Shown: positions 9,993 to 18,311 of the stretch, one piece after another | Numbering within the stretch: the stretch's first letter is position 1 | Layout: the number at the start of each line of letters is the position of its first letter | Origin: JADFNB01 sp036397455 | GTDB taxonomy: Bacteria > Gemmatimonadota > Gemmatimonadetes > Gemmatimonadales > GWC2-71-9 | DNA length: 64,000 nt | NCBI GenBank assembly: GCA_036397455.1 | Contig: DASWIX010000001.1 | Span: 1 to 64,000, forward strand | Direction of reading: 5' to 3' | Translations under genes and position numbers: made by a program | The notes under the pieces: model-generated | Seen by the model: the letters and a program-made list of their open reading frames with translations, nothing else | Database searches by the model: none | Told to the model about the DNA's origin: nothing

Positions 9993-11030
9993 TTACCGTC
10001 GGCTCCGGAGGTAGGCGACGAGGGCCGCGAGGTCATCGGGCTCGAGCGGGAACTGCGGCATCAAGTTGCCGGGTTTTTCGGCACCCGGATTGCCGATCCA
10101 CCGCGTCAGACCCGCCGAATCATTCGGGAGGATCCCCGCCGCGATGGTCGTGCGCGAACCGACGTGCGACAAGTCCGGCCCGATCGCGCCCCCGATCCCA
10201 TCGATGGCGTGGCATGCGATACACGTTCGACCAAAGAGCTGCCGGCCGGCGACCACCCGACGGTCCGCCGTATCGACCGGGGTCGACTGTCGCTGCGCCT
10301 GCACCCAGGCATCGAACTCCGACGGGGCCTGGACCATCACCCGCATGCGCATGTTCGCGTGGGAGGCGCCGCAGAATTCCGCGCACTGCCCGAGGAACGT
10401 ACCGACCGAGTCGGCGGTGAACGCCAAGCGGGTCGTGCGCCCCGGCATCACGTCTCGCTTCCCGTGAAGTTTGGGGACCCAGAACGAGTGGATCACGTCT
10501 GCGGAACTCATGATCAGTTGAACGGGGTGGCCCTGCGGGATGTGCAGTTCGTTGGCCGTGACCAGATCCAGCTGCGGGTAGCGGAATTCCCACCACCACT
10601 GATGTCCGATGACCTCGACCTGGATCGCGTTGGCCGGCGCGGACCCGTCGGTCTCGAAGATCGTCAGAATCGTCGGGACCGCGATGAACACGAGGATAGC
10701 GGCCGGCGCCAACGTCCAGCTGATCTCCATGAGGGTGTTGCCGTGAACGTGCTTCGGGTCGCCCCGCTCGGGCCTCGCGCGGAACCGGATCACCGTATAC
10801 AGCAGCGCCGACTCCACCACCACAAACACCACCACCGCCCACCAGAAAATCTGGCTGAACAGGCGATCGATCGCGGTCCCCCCATCCGAGGTCGGATGCA
10901 GCGTGGATTGTGGATAGGGGTCGCCGCTGCAGGCCACGAACACCAACACGAGGCCGACAGTCATCAGCGCCGGGATCACCCGCGCTGGGCGGAATCGAGG
11001 TCCTTCCACTGAGGTCACGCCCTCACGCAT
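9993..11030 (-). CDS. ctaC: cytochrome c oxidase subunit II with C-terminal cytochrome c (caa3 type)
   Basis: A 345-residue electron-entry subunit. It begins with a lipoprotein signal (lipobox FVAC, Cys34), followed by two membrane helices and the cupredoxin domain with the CuA motif CAEFCGASHANM. GHQWWWEFRYP is the aromatic electron-transfer patch. A fused cytochrome c domain with CIACH and a later Met ligand (about NLMPQFP) makes this caa3 type, so it takes electrons from a soluble or membrane cytochrome. The ATG at 11030 is chosen because it gives a normal lipoprotein signal. First gene of the operon; haem-A synthesis genes are not in the window. Confidence 0.95.
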   Translation of the reverse strand: MREGVTSVEGPRFRPARVIPALMTVGLVLVFVACSGDPYPQSTLHPTSDGGTAIDRLFSQIFWWAVVVFVVVESALLYTVIRFRARPERGDPKHVHGNTLMEISWTLAPAAILVFIAVPTILTIFETDGSAPANAIQVEVIGHQWWWEFRYPQLDLVTANELHIPQGHPVQLIMSSADVIHSFWVPKLHGKRDVMPGRTTRLAFTADSVGTFLGQCAEFCGASHANMRMRVMVQAPSEFDAWVQAQRQSTPVDTADRRVVAGRQLFGRTCIACHAIDGIGGAIGPDLSHVGSRTTIAAGILPNDSAGLTRWIGNPGAEKPGNLMPQFPLEPDDLAALVAYLRSRR

Positions 11031-11046
11031 GCCGTCAAAAGCACAG

Positions 11047-11068
11047 CGAGCGCTCTCACGGGCGCTCG
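11047..11068. repeat. inverted repeat in the ctaC-greA intergenic region
   Basis: CGAGCGC and GCGCTCG (perfect 7-base arms, 8-base spacer) lie 17 bases upstream of the ctaC start and 88 bases upstream of greA, between two divergent genes. It could be an operator for the oxidase operon or a 5' leader hairpin. No regulator can be named. Confidence 0.3.
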
Positions 11069-11145
11069 GAAACGAGGAATGGTACAGCCACGATCCGGCC
11101 CGGTCAAACTCGATCGGGCGCTGGACGGGAGGCCCGCCGACCTCT

Positions 11146-11160
11146 AGCATTGATAATGCT
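11146..11160. promoter_or_regulatory. palindrome spanning the greA start codon
   Basis: AGCATT-GAT-AATGCT is a perfect 6-base-arm palindrome containing the ATG of greA (11156-11158). A TAGCAT at 11145-11150, 5 nt before the ATG, could also act as a -10 box for a leaderless transcript. An operator is equally possible. Confidence 0.25.
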
Positions 11161-11641
11161 CGAAGACGTCAAGAAGAAACTCCAGGCCGAAGTCGAGGCC
11201 CTGAATCACGAACTCGACGTGACCCTCCCGGACACGTTGCGGAAAGCGATTCAGCTCGGCGACCTGCGCGAAAACGGCGACTACCACGCCGCCATCGAGC
11301 GGCAGGGGTTTGTCCAGGCACGCCTCAGTCAGCTCCGCTTGCGCCTGTCAAAGCTGTCGAGCATCGACGTCTCGCAGATCCCGGAGGGGCGGGTCGGCCT
11401 CGGGTCGAAGGTCGAAGTGCAGGATATGGCCACGAAGGAGCGGGAGCGGTGGGAACTGGTGGTGCCCGATGCGATGGATGTCGAGTCCGGGCAGATCTCC
11501 GTCGCCTCGCCGCTCGGTCGCGGCCTGGCCGACCACAAGAAGGGTGACGTGGTGACGATCCAATTGCCGGCGCGCAGCCGCAAGCTCAAGATCATGAAGC
11601 TGGAAACGCTGCACGACCTCACCCGGGCGAAGGCCAAGTAG
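11156..11641 (+). CDS. greA: GreA/GreB family transcription elongation factor
   Basis: A 161-residue factor that enters the RNA polymerase secondary channel and stimulates cleavage of backtracked RNA. The N-terminal coiled coil (residues 1-75) carries the tip motif GDLRENGDYHAAIE, with the acidic residues that coordinate the catalytic Mg2+. The C-terminal FKBP-like domain has VGLGSKVEV, ISVASPLGRGL and KGDVVTIQLP. The length matches the family (about 155-160). The ATG at 11156 gives the usual short N-terminus, although no strong ribosome site precedes it. Confidence 0.93.
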   Translation: MLEDVKKKLQAEVEALNHELDVTLPDTLRKAIQLGDLRENGDYHAAIERQGFVQARLSQLRLRLSKLSSIDVSQIPEGRVGLGSKVEVQDMATKERERWELVVPDAMDVESGQISVASPLGRGLADHKKGDVVTIQLPARSRKLKIMKLETLHDLTRAKAK

Positions 11642-11653
11642 ATCCCACCACCG

Positions 11654-11659
11654 TAGATT
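11654..11659 (+). promoter_or_regulatory. putative -10 box (TAGATT) for the alpha/beta hydrolase gene
   Basis: TAGATTG lies 7 nt before the ATG at 11667, predicting a leaderless or near-leaderless transcript. The same TAGATTG occurs 10 nt before the sugar ABC gene at 16830. Confidence 0.35.
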
Positions 11660-11666
11660 GCCCGCC

Positions 11667-12314
11667 ATGGATCAGCATACGATCACCGTTCGCCGCACCG
11701 CCCGGTACCTCACGCTCGGCCCGACAGATGGCACCGCGCGCGAGATCTGGTTCGCCTGCCACGGATACGGTCAACTGGCCCGCCGGTTCGTTCGGATGCT
11801 GGCCCCGCTCGACGACGGAGCGCGACTGGTGGTCGTCCCGGAAGGGCTCTCGCGATTCTATACGGACCACACCACGGGCACGGTTGGCGCGTCGTGGATG
11901 ACCACTGAGGACCGCCTCAGGGAGATCGAGGACTACGTCGCATTGCTCGACGCGATCCACGAGGCGGTTGGGGCGGGGTCGGCCGGCGTGCCGATTCACC
12001 TGCTGGGGTTCTCGCAGGGATCCGCCACCGCGTGGCGCTGGATTGCAATGGGAGCCGTCCGCCCGGTCCGGCTCGTGCTCTGGGGAGGCGAGATCCCCAA
12101 GGACATGGACTGGTCCCGCCACGGCGACCGGTTCCGCTCGGTGCATGTGCTCATGGTCGCCGGTGATCGAGACGAATTCACCCCCCCTTCCGCGATGACG
12201 CAGTACCAGCGCATCCTCGCACAGCACGGGATTTCGCACAGGATGGAACAGTATCGGGGTGCACACGATGTCGACAAGCGCGTGTTCGCGCGGCTGCTGC
12301 GGGAAGAGGACTGA
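11667..12314 (+). CDS. alpha/beta hydrolase, phospholipase/carboxylesterase-like
   Basis: A 215-residue cytoplasmic serine hydrolase related to the YpfH/carboxylesterase family. The nucleophile is in GFSQGSAT (GxSxG), the acid is Asp in VAGDRDEFTP, and the base is His in RGAHDVD. The oxyanion-hole strand reads WFACHGYGQ. No signal peptide is seen. The substrate is unknown; family members hydrolyse carboxyl esters or lysophospholipids. An ATG at 11667 is preferred over a TTG at 11658 because a TAGATTG box lies directly upstream. The next gene is 135 bases away. Confidence 0.82.
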   Translation: MDQHTITVRRTARYLTLGPTDGTAREIWFACHGYGQLARRFVRMLAPLDDGARLVVVPEGLSRFYTDHTTGTVGASWMTTEDRLREIEDYVALLDAIHEAVGAGSAGVPIHLLGFSQGSATAWRWIAMGAVRPVRLVLWGGEIPKDMDWSRHGDRFRSVHVLMVAGDRDEFTPPSAMTQYQRILAQHGISHRMEQYRGAHDVDKRVFARLLREED

Positions 12315-12399
12315 CCCCGACGGGTGTCCTTTCCCCACCGCCGGCGCGATGAGAACCGCCACTCGCCGTCCCCGACTTTCCACTCCCGGCGCCACTCCC

Positions 12400-12405
12400 T
12401 AGGTT
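12400..12405 (+). promoter_or_regulatory. putative -10 box (TAGGTT) for the ABC exporter genes
   Basis: TAGGTTG occurs 44 nt upstream of the ATPase start, in an otherwise featureless 135-base gap. It matches the recurrent TANNTTG pattern. No -35 element is clear. Confidence 0.3.
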
Positions 12406-12449
12406 GCGTCGCGCGTCCCTGCACGCGCCTTAACGGAGGAGAACGGCCC

Positions 12450-13355
12450 ATGAACCTCGCGCTCGATCTGGACAAGGTCAGCAAGGCCTTCGGAAGCGTC
12501 CGCGCCGTCAACGCGGTCAGTCTCGAGGTGCCCTACGGCTGCATCTACGGGTTCCTCGGCCCGAATGGCGCCGGCAAGACGACCACCATCCGGATGATCA
12601 TGAGCATCCTCTATCCGGATTCGGGGACGGTCACGGTCCTCGGCAATCCCAACCCTGAGGCCGTGAAAGACCGATTGGGGTACCTGCCGGAAGAGAAGGG
12701 CCTTTACAAGAAGATGAAGGTTGGCGAGTTGGTGGCCTACTTCGGGAAGCTCAAAGGACTCGATGGACGCACCGCCAACACACGGGCCGTCGAGTTGCTC
12801 GCGCAATGGGATCTCGCGGACTGGCTGGACAAGACCTGCGAGACACTCTCCAAGGGGATGGGCCAGAAAGTCCAGATCCTCTCGACCCTCATTCACCAGC
12901 CGGATCTGGTCATTCTTGATGAGCCGTTCTCGGGACTCGATCCGGTCAATGTCGAGATCGTCCGCGAGTTGATTCTGACGCTCAAGCGCGACGGGAAGAC
13001 TGTCCTGTTCTCCACCCATGTCATGGAGCAGGCCGAGCAGATTTGCGACTACCTGGTCCTCATCAACAAGGGGGAAGCGGTCCTCAACGGCACGCTGGCC
13101 GAGGTCAAGTCACGCGGCGATCAGGGGATTATCGTCGACTATGACGGCGATGGCTCGATCTTCCGGCAGATCCGCGGGGTGAGCCGGATCAACGACGCCG
13201 GCAAGCAGGCGGAGCTGATTCTCGCCGATGGCACCGACCCACAGGCCGTGCTCGCCCAACTCATCGGGAAATTGACGATCCGCCGATTCGATACACGCGA
13301 GCCCTCGTTGCACGAGGTCTTCGTCCGCACCGTGGGAGGAACATCCGATGCGTAG
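12450..13355 (+). CDS. ABC transporter ATP-binding protein (NatA-like)
   Basis: A 301-residue ATPase of the ABC-2 exporter type. It has Walker A GPNGAGKTTT, the signature LSKGMGQKVQ and Walker B LVILDEPFSGLDP, followed by the H-loop STHVMEQAE. A C-terminal extension of about 80 residues is typical of NatA-type ATPases. It powers the permease encoded next, with which it overlaps by 8 bases. The start is an ATG 8 nt after a GGAGGAG ribosome site. NatAB exports Na+ in Bacillus, but the substrate here is unproven; a drug or lipid is also possible. A TetR regulator follows. Confidence 0.9.
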   Translation: MNLALDLDKVSKAFGSVRAVNAVSLEVPYGCIYGFLGPNGAGKTTTIRMIMSILYPDSGTVTVLGNPNPEAVKDRLGYLPEEKGLYKKMKVGELVAYFGKLKGLDGRTANTRAVELLAQWDLADWLDKTCETLSKGMGQKVQILSTLIHQPDLVILDEPFSGLDPVNVEIVRELILTLKRDGKTVLFSTHVMEQAEQICDYLVLINKGEAVLNGTLAEVKSRGDQGIIVDYDGDGSIFRQIRGVSRINDAGKQAELILADGTDPQAVLAQLIGKLTIRRFDTREPSLHEVFVRTVGGTSDA

Positions 13356-14910
13356 AATCCTGCTCATGGCGCAACGGGAATTCACCGAGAACGCCCGGAC
13401 CAAGAGTTTCTGGATCGGCATCCTGCTCTTTCCGGTGATGCTCGGCCTGTTCATGATCGTGCCGGAGTTGCTGGAACGCACCAAGAGCGCCCGGCGCTAC
13501 GCGGTGGTCGACCAATCCGGCTGGTTGTTGGAGGCGGTTGAGGAGCAGATCACGATTACCGACCTCGCCGGCGCGTTGCGCACGGCGGCCGCGCGGCACC
13601 GGGAGGGCAAGACGGACACGACGGCGATCGCGCCGGTGTTGCAGCCGATCGCCGGCGTTCTCGCCGGACTGAGCGACCCGGAACTCGCCGCGGTCGCGAC
13701 GGCGATCGTGCATGAAGCCCTTCCCGCCGGGCTGCCGGATTCGCTCGCCGCCGACGTGACCCACCACCGCGCCGCGGTGTGGCGGTGGTGGAACACACTA
13801 CCGGCGTCCTCGGTGAAAGGCTTCGCTCCCGGGTCGTCGCGCGAGCGGTACGTCCGTGTCACGCCCAGTGGAACGGCCGCCGCGAACCAGGATTCGCTGG
13901 GTCGGATGGTCGGCGACGGTGCGCTGTTCGCCTATTTCGTCATCGCAGCGGATCCTGTCACCGGCGACGCCGGATCGCGTTACGTGTCGAAGAACCTGAC
14001 GGACTCGGATCTGCGGGAGTGGTTCGGGAACCTGGCAAGCACGCAGGTGCAGGTGCGGCGTATGGCGCAAGAGGCCATCGACCCGGCGGTGGCCCGGTGG
14101 ATCCAGACGCCGGTCCGGTTCGAACCGCGCAAACTGTCCGGCGAGGGTAAAGAAGAGACGGTGAACGCCAACGACCGCCTTCGCCAGTGGGCGCCGGTCG
14201 TCTTCGTGTACCTGCTGTGGATCTCGATCTTCACGGTCACCCAGATGCTGCTCACCAACACGATCGAGGAAAAATCCAATCGCATCATCGAGGTCCTGCT
14301 CTCGTCAGTCTCACCGGTCGAGTTGATGGCCGGAAAGATCGCCGGCATCGCCGCGACCGGGCTGACCATCGTGGGCTCGTGGATGCTGTTCTTCGTGCTG
14401 GGCACCAGGTACCTCCCAGGCCTGCTCGGGGCCGGTCCCAACGTCGACCTGTCCGGTCTGGCCAACGACCCGGTCTACATCGGGTCGTTCCTGATGTACT
14501 TCCTGTTGGGGTACTTGCTGTTCGCGGCGCTGCTGGTTGGCATCGGCTCGGTGTGTACGACCTTGAAGGAGGCCCAGAACCTCATGGGACCGGTGACGAT
14601 CATCCTGATCGTCCCCTTGTTGGCCATGATCCCGATCGGCAAGGATCCCAATGGAACGCTGGCCCAGGTGATGTCGTTCATCCCGCCGTTCACTCCCTTC
14701 GTCATGATGAATCGGGCGGCCGGACCGCCGACGGGGATGGAATACTTGCTGACCGCCGTGCTGCTCATCGTGTCGATCGTGGCAGCCTTGTGGGCGGCGG
14801 CCAAGGTCTTCCGGATCGGGATACTGCTGACCGGTAAGGCGCCCAACGTCAGGGAAATCCTTCGCTGGATTCGGGCCCCCGTCGGACTGGTACCGCAGCG
14901 ACGCCAGTAG
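13348..14910 (+). CDS. ABC-2 type transporter permease (NatB-like)
   Basis: A 520-residue permease with one N-terminal membrane helix (residues 20-45), a long extracytoplasmic domain (about 50-270) and five or six further helices in the C-terminal half. The motif EEKSNRIIEVLLSSVSP, just after the second helix, is characteristic of NatB/ABC-2 permeases. Its ATG lies inside the last codons of the ATPase gene, so the two are translated as a pair. Transport probably runs outward. The operator region for the downstream TetR starts 6 bases after its stop. Confidence 0.88.
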   Translation: MRRILLMAQREFTENARTKSFWIGILLFPVMLGLFMIVPELLERTKSARRYAVVDQSGWLLEAVEEQITITDLAGALRTAAARHREGKTDTTAIAPVLQPIAGVLAGLSDPELAAVATAIVHEALPAGLPDSLAADVTHHRAAVWRWWNTLPASSVKGFAPGSSRERYVRVTPSGTAAANQDSLGRMVGDGALFAYFVIAADPVTGDAGSRYVSKNLTDSDLREWFGNLASTQVQVRRMAQEAIDPAVARWIQTPVRFEPRKLSGEGKEETVNANDRLRQWAPVVFVYLLWISIFTVTQMLLTNTIEEKSNRIIEVLLSSVSPVELMAGKIAGIAATGLTIVGSWMLFFVLGTRYLPGLLGAGPNVDLSGLANDPVYIGSFLMYFLLGYLLFAALLVGIGSVCTTLKEAQNLMGPVTIILIVPLLAMIPIGKDPNGTLAQVMSFIPPFTPFVMMNRAAGPPTGMEYLLTAVLLIVSIVAALWAAAKVFRIGILLTGKAPNVREILRWIRAPVGLVPQRRQ

Positions 14911-14915
14911 CTTGC

Positions 14916-14958
14916 TTACTGACCATAAGTCAGTTATTATTTGACTCATGGTCAGTAA
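14916..14958. promoter_or_regulatory. double TetR-type operator overlapping the regulator start
   Basis: Two copies of a TGAC-N5-GTCA palindrome lie 22 bp apart centre to centre: 14920-14932 (extended ACTGAC-N5-GTCAGT at 14918-14934) and 14942-14954. Together they form a larger near-perfect inverted repeat, with 16 of 17 positions pairing between 14916-14932 and 14942-14958. The second copy covers the ATG of the tetR gene. Size and placement fit autorepression by the TetR protein; repression of neighbouring genes is less certain because they are transcribed toward this site. Confidence 0.7.
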
Positions 14959-15622
14959 CAAGTCACCAAACGATCCTCCCAGACGGCGCGCGCGATCGCT
15001 GGAGGCCAAGGCGGCGCGGCGCCGTGCCATCCTCGATGCGGCCCTCGTTCGGTACGAGCAGGATGCGATCTCGGACATCACGATGGCGCAGCTGGGCGCC
15101 GATGTCGGGATCGTGAAGGGGACCCTGTACGTCTACTTCCGCACCAAGGAGGACCTGTTTCTCGCCCTTGCCGAGCAGCTGCTCGGCGAGTGGTTCGATG
15201 ACCTGGATGAGTCGCTCCGTGGGACGACGCGGCTCTCGACCGATCAGTTGCGGCGGGTCGTTGTGGGCAGTGTCCGCTCGCGCCCGCTCCTCCAGCGCCT
15301 GCTGGCCGACCTCGGGTCGTTGATCGAGCCCAACGTGCCGTATGAAGACGCGCTTCGGTTCAAGTGGCGTTTGGGCGCGCGTCTCACGGCGACCGGCACG
15401 TCGATCGAGCGACGAACGCCGTTCCTCAGGCAGGGGGGCGGGACACGGGTGCTCAACCTGGTTCAGGCACTCATTGCCGGCCTGCACCGTCTCGCCGAGC
15501 CGGCACCCGTGATGCGCCGTATTCTGGAAGCGCCGGGGATGGAAGCGCTGCGCGTGGACTTCGACCGGGACTTCGATACCGCGGTCGCCGCGCTCCTCGC
15601 CGGACTCGAACGGACCGCCTGA
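14948..15622 (+). CDS. TetR family transcriptional regulator
   Basis: A 224-residue repressor. The N-terminal helix-turn-helix (about residues 18-65) has RRRAILDAALVRYE, ITMAQLGADVGIVKGTLYVYF and FRTKEDLF, the usual TetR sequence. The C-terminal ligand domain is divergent and does not show its inducer. The start codon lies within the second of two palindromic operators, which indicates autoregulation. It follows the NatAB-like exporter by 37 bases, so it probably senses a compound handled by that exporter. It converges with the CDP-alcohol transferase gene (3-base gap). Confidence 0.88.
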   Translation: MVSNKSPNDPPRRRARSLEAKAARRRAILDAALVRYEQDAISDITMAQLGADVGIVKGTLYVYFRTKEDLFLALAEQLLGEWFDDLDESLRGTTRLSTDQLRRVVVGSVRSRPLLQRLLADLGSLIEPNVPYEDALRFKWRLGARLTATGTSIERRTPFLRQGGGTRVLNLVQALIAGLHRLAEPAPVMRRILEAPGMEALRVDFDRDFDTAVAALLAGLERTA

Positions 15623-15625
15623 CGC

Positions 15626-16297
15626 TCAGTCGCGCCGCTGCGGCTCCAGCCTCGCAAGACGGGTGAGGTTCTTGCCGAACCGAATCGCGAGCGTCGCGCA
15701 CATCACCACGCAGAGCCCGGCCACCGCCCAGTCGGCGACGCGCGCAACCGCGGTGGGGGCAACGCCAAACCAGGTGCCGGCACCGACCAGCACCGTATTC
15801 GCCAGGATCAAGAGCAGTCGGACCTCGGTCGGTCCGAAGATGCCGTAGGAGATCTCGAACACACCGAACACCGATGATTCGAGGTAGATGTTGATCGAGA
15901 GGGCCAGGTAGATCACCACGAGCACCAGCGCCAGATCGAGGCTGACGTATGGTGACAGCCCGACTCCACTGCCGATGGCCGCGGTGGTGAAGGCATCCAC
16001 CATGTGATCGATGTAGTAGCCGTACTTCGGACGCTCGACCTTGCGTACCCGGGCCAGTGTGCCGTCGAGGCTGTCGCCGAACCAGTTCACCAGCAGCATG
16101 CCGCTGGACAGCCACAACCATGCCGGGTGCCTGGTGGCGAGGTAATACCCGACCGCGACGCCCACGCTGCCGGCGACCCCGATCAGCGTGAGATGGTTGG
16201 GGCGCATGGCGCGGGGGAGCCTGGCCGCCATCCAGTGGAGCAGTTTGCGCTCCGGCACGGCCAGCAGAAAGGTCATTTCGCGCTTGGCGGTTTCCAT
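15626..16297 (-). CDS. CDP-alcohol phosphatidyltransferase family membrane enzyme
   Basis: A 223-residue membrane enzyme that moves a phosphatidyl (or similar) group from a CDP-lipid to an alcohol. It carries the CDP-alcohol signature: D-x3-DG-x2-AR, eight residues, then G-x3-D-x3-D, seen as DSLDGTLAR followed by GYYIDHMVD. Six hydrophobic segments are predicted. The acceptor alcohol (inositol phosphate, glycerol phosphate or other) is not shown by the sequence. The ATG at 16297 lies inside the preceding VTT-domain gene (25-base overlap), so the pair is co-translated. Confidence 0.85.
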   Translation of the reverse strand: METAKREMTFLLAVPERKLLHWMAARLPRAMRPNHLTLIGVAGSVGVAVGYYLATRHPAWLWLSSGMLLVNWFGDSLDGTLARVRKVERPKYGYYIDHMVDAFTTAAIGSGVGLSPYVSLDLALVLVVIYLALSINIYLESSVFGVFEISYGIFGPTEVRLLLILANTVLVGAGTWFGVAPTAVARVADWAVAGLCVVMCATLAIRFGKNLTRLARLEPQRRD

Positions 16298-16764
16298 ATC
16301 ATCCTCGCCGAAGGGAGCATCATCACGATAAACAGCAGGATCAAGACCCATGTCGGTATGGTCACGACGACCCCCAACCAGGCCAGTAGCGCATAGCGCG
16401 GGAATCGGCCGATCGTCACCGCGAGCAGATAGCGCCGGATCGGATAGGCCTCGGCGAAGGCCATCGCCTTGAACACGAACGCGGGCAGGGGCGTCACACC
16501 GGACAACACCAGCATGGCGAAGGGAGCGCGCGTAAACCTCGCGCGCAGCCAGCCCACCGTCCCTTGGGCGAAGAACCGCTTGTGGGCCACGCGCCCGATC
16601 AGCGGCACGAAGACGCGGTGATCCACCCAGGACGATGCGATCGTCGCCGCGGTGGCGATCGCCGCGGTACTCCAGACGCCGAAATGGGCACCGTACCAGA
16701 TGACGACCGGCTCGTGCGGGACCACCGCCAGCGCCACGGTCGCGAGAAACGTGTATCCGAACAA
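16273..16764 (-). CDS. VTT-domain (DedA/TMEM41-like) membrane protein
   Basis: A 163-residue protein of the SNARE-associated/VTT superfamily, thought to flip or move lipids across the inner membrane. Conserved parts are FFAQGTVGWLRARFTRAPFAMLVLSG, given here only as FFAQGTVGW and VLSGVTPLPAFVFK, and the re-entrant loop with the SG-x-TPLP motif. About four or five hydrophobic segments are present. No ATG or GTG is available in frame; TTG at 16764 is used. The frame stays open further upstream, so the true start is uncertain. It overlaps the CDP-alcohol transferase gene, which suggests a shared role in phospholipid metabolism. Confidence 0.72.
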   Translation of the reverse strand: MFGYTFLATVALAVVPHEPVVIWYGAHFGVWSTAAIATAATIASSWVDHRVFVPLIGRVAHKRFFAQGTVGWLRARFTRAPFAMLVLSGVTPLPAFVFKAMAFAEAYPIRRYLLAVTIGRFPRYALLAWLGVVVTIPTWVLILLFIVMMLPSARMIWKPPSAK

Positions 16765-16813
16765 GGTGGCGATCAGCGGGAACGGAATCGTGGCCTCTCG
16801 TGGGGGGAGCGCG

Positions 16814-16819
16814 TAGATT
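16814..16819 (+). promoter_or_regulatory. putative -10 box (TAGATT) for the sugar ABC operon
   Basis: TAGATTG occurs 10 nt before the GTG start at 16830, the same heptamer as before the hydrolase gene at 11667. It supports the GTG start and a very short leader. Confidence 0.35.
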
Positions 16820-16829
16820 GGCCGGCCTA

Positions 16830-18311
16830 GTGCCGCTCTTGAGCTTACAAGATATCACCAAGCGCTATCCGGGCGTCGTGGCGCTCGACCGCGTCGGCCT
16901 CGAAGTCGAGGCGGGGTCGGTGCACGCCCTCGTGGGCGAGAACGGCGCGGGCAAATCAACGCTGCTCAGAATCCTCGCCGGCGCCGAGAGCCCCGATGCC
17001 GGCCGCCTCATGTGGGATGGGGTGGCATCGATGCCGGCATCCCCGCGCGTGGCGCTCGAGATGGGCATCACGGTGATCTATCAGGAACTGGCGCTCGTTC
17101 CACAACTCAGTGCGGCCGCCAACGTCTTCCTCGGCATGGAACGAGGGCGCGGGTGGCGTCTCGACGACCGCGCCATGGCGGATGAAGCGGGGGCGGCGAT
17201 GCGCACCCTGGGCCTCGATGTCGATCCCGCGACGCCCGTGTTCCGGCTTTCGATAGCCCAACGACAGCTGGTGGAGCTGGCCAGGGCCCTGACACGGAAC
17301 GCCCGGTTGATTGCGCTCGACGAACCGACCGCCACGCTGACCTCCACGGAGGTCGACCATCTCTTTGCCCAGGTTCGCGCGATGACCACCGCAGGTGCCG
17401 GCATCGTGTTCGTCTCGCACCGCTTGGATGAAGTCCGCGCGGTGGCGGACCGGATCACCGTGCTGCGGGACGGTCAGGCCGTGTGGACCGGGGCGGCTGG
17501 CGAGGTGGACCACGACCGACTGATCGAGTTGATGGTCGGGCGGCGGGTCGAATACGTACGGCTGCCGGGTACGCGGCAACCCGATGCGGCAGCCGTATTG
17601 GAGGTACGTGGACTGAGCCGGCCACCGCGCTTCCGTGACGTGTCCTTCAGCGTCCGGCGCGGCGAAATCGTGGCGCTCGCCGGTCTGGTGGGAGCGGGCC
17701 GGAGCGAGGTCGCCCGCTGCCTCGCGGGGGCCGATCGGTGGGATGCCGGTGAAGCACGGCTGGGAGGCGAACCGTATCGCCCGCGCAACCCACGCGAGGC
17801 GGTCGCCAGCCGGATCGTCTATCTGCCCGAAGACCGCAAGCGGGACGGACTCATCATGGGATTTCCCGTGCGCGCGAATATCACGCTCCCCGTACTGAAG
17901 CGGTTTGCGCGATGGGGACGGGTCGATGGCCGTGCCGAACGCACCGCGGCCCAGGCGTCGGCGGACGCGGTCCACCTGCGCCCGCCCGATACCGCCAGGA
18001 CCACGGGGACGTTGTCGGGCGGCAATCAACAGAAGGTCGTGCTCGCCAAATGGCTCCTTGCCGACGCGGATGTGCTGATCTTCGACGAACCGACGCGCGG
18101 CGTCGACGTTGGCGCGAAGGTCGAACTCCATCAACAGATCCGCGCGCTGGCGGACGCCGGGAAGGCGGTGCTCATGATCTCGTCGGAGCTCCCGGAGGTC
18201 CTCGCCCTCGCCGATCGCATCATCGTGATGCGCGAGGGCCGGGTGACAGGCGAATTGCCGGGCGAGGGTGTCGCGGCGGAAGCGGTGATGGCGCTGGCGG
18301 TAGGCCCATGA
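16830..18311 (+). CDS. sugar ABC transporter ATP-binding protein (RbsA/MglA type)
   Basis: A 493-residue protein with two fused ATPase domains, as in ribose, galactose and xylose importers. The first has Walker A GENGAGKST and Walker B LIALDEPTATL. The second has a degenerate Walker A (GLVGAGRSE), the signature LSGGNQQKV and Walker B VLIFDEPTRGVD. This is the normal asymmetry of the family. The GTG at 16830 fits the N-terminus (LLSLQDITKRYPGV), which is typical. First gene of the putative mannoside operon; it overlaps the permease gene as ATGA. Confidence 0.93.
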   Translation: MPLLSLQDITKRYPGVVALDRVGLEVEAGSVHALVGENGAGKSTLLRILAGAESPDAGRLMWDGVASMPASPRVALEMGITVIYQELALVPQLSAAANVFLGMERGRGWRLDDRAMADEAGAAMRTLGLDVDPATPVFRLSIAQRQLVELARALTRNARLIALDEPTATLTSTEVDHLFAQVRAMTTAGAGIVFVSHRLDEVRAVADRITVLRDGQAVWTGAAGEVDHDRLIELMVGRRVEYVRLPGTRQPDAAAVLEVRGLSRPPRFRDVSFSVRRGEIVALAGLVGAGRSEVARCLAGADRWDAGEARLGGEPYRPRNPREAVASRIVYLPEDRKRDGLIMGFPVRANITLPVLKRFARWGRVDGRAERTAAQASADAVHLRPPDTARTTGTLSGGNQQKVVLAKWLLADADVLIFDEPTRGVDVGAKVELHQQIRALADAGKAVLMISSELPEVLALADRIIVMREGRVTGELPGEGVAAEAVMALAVGP

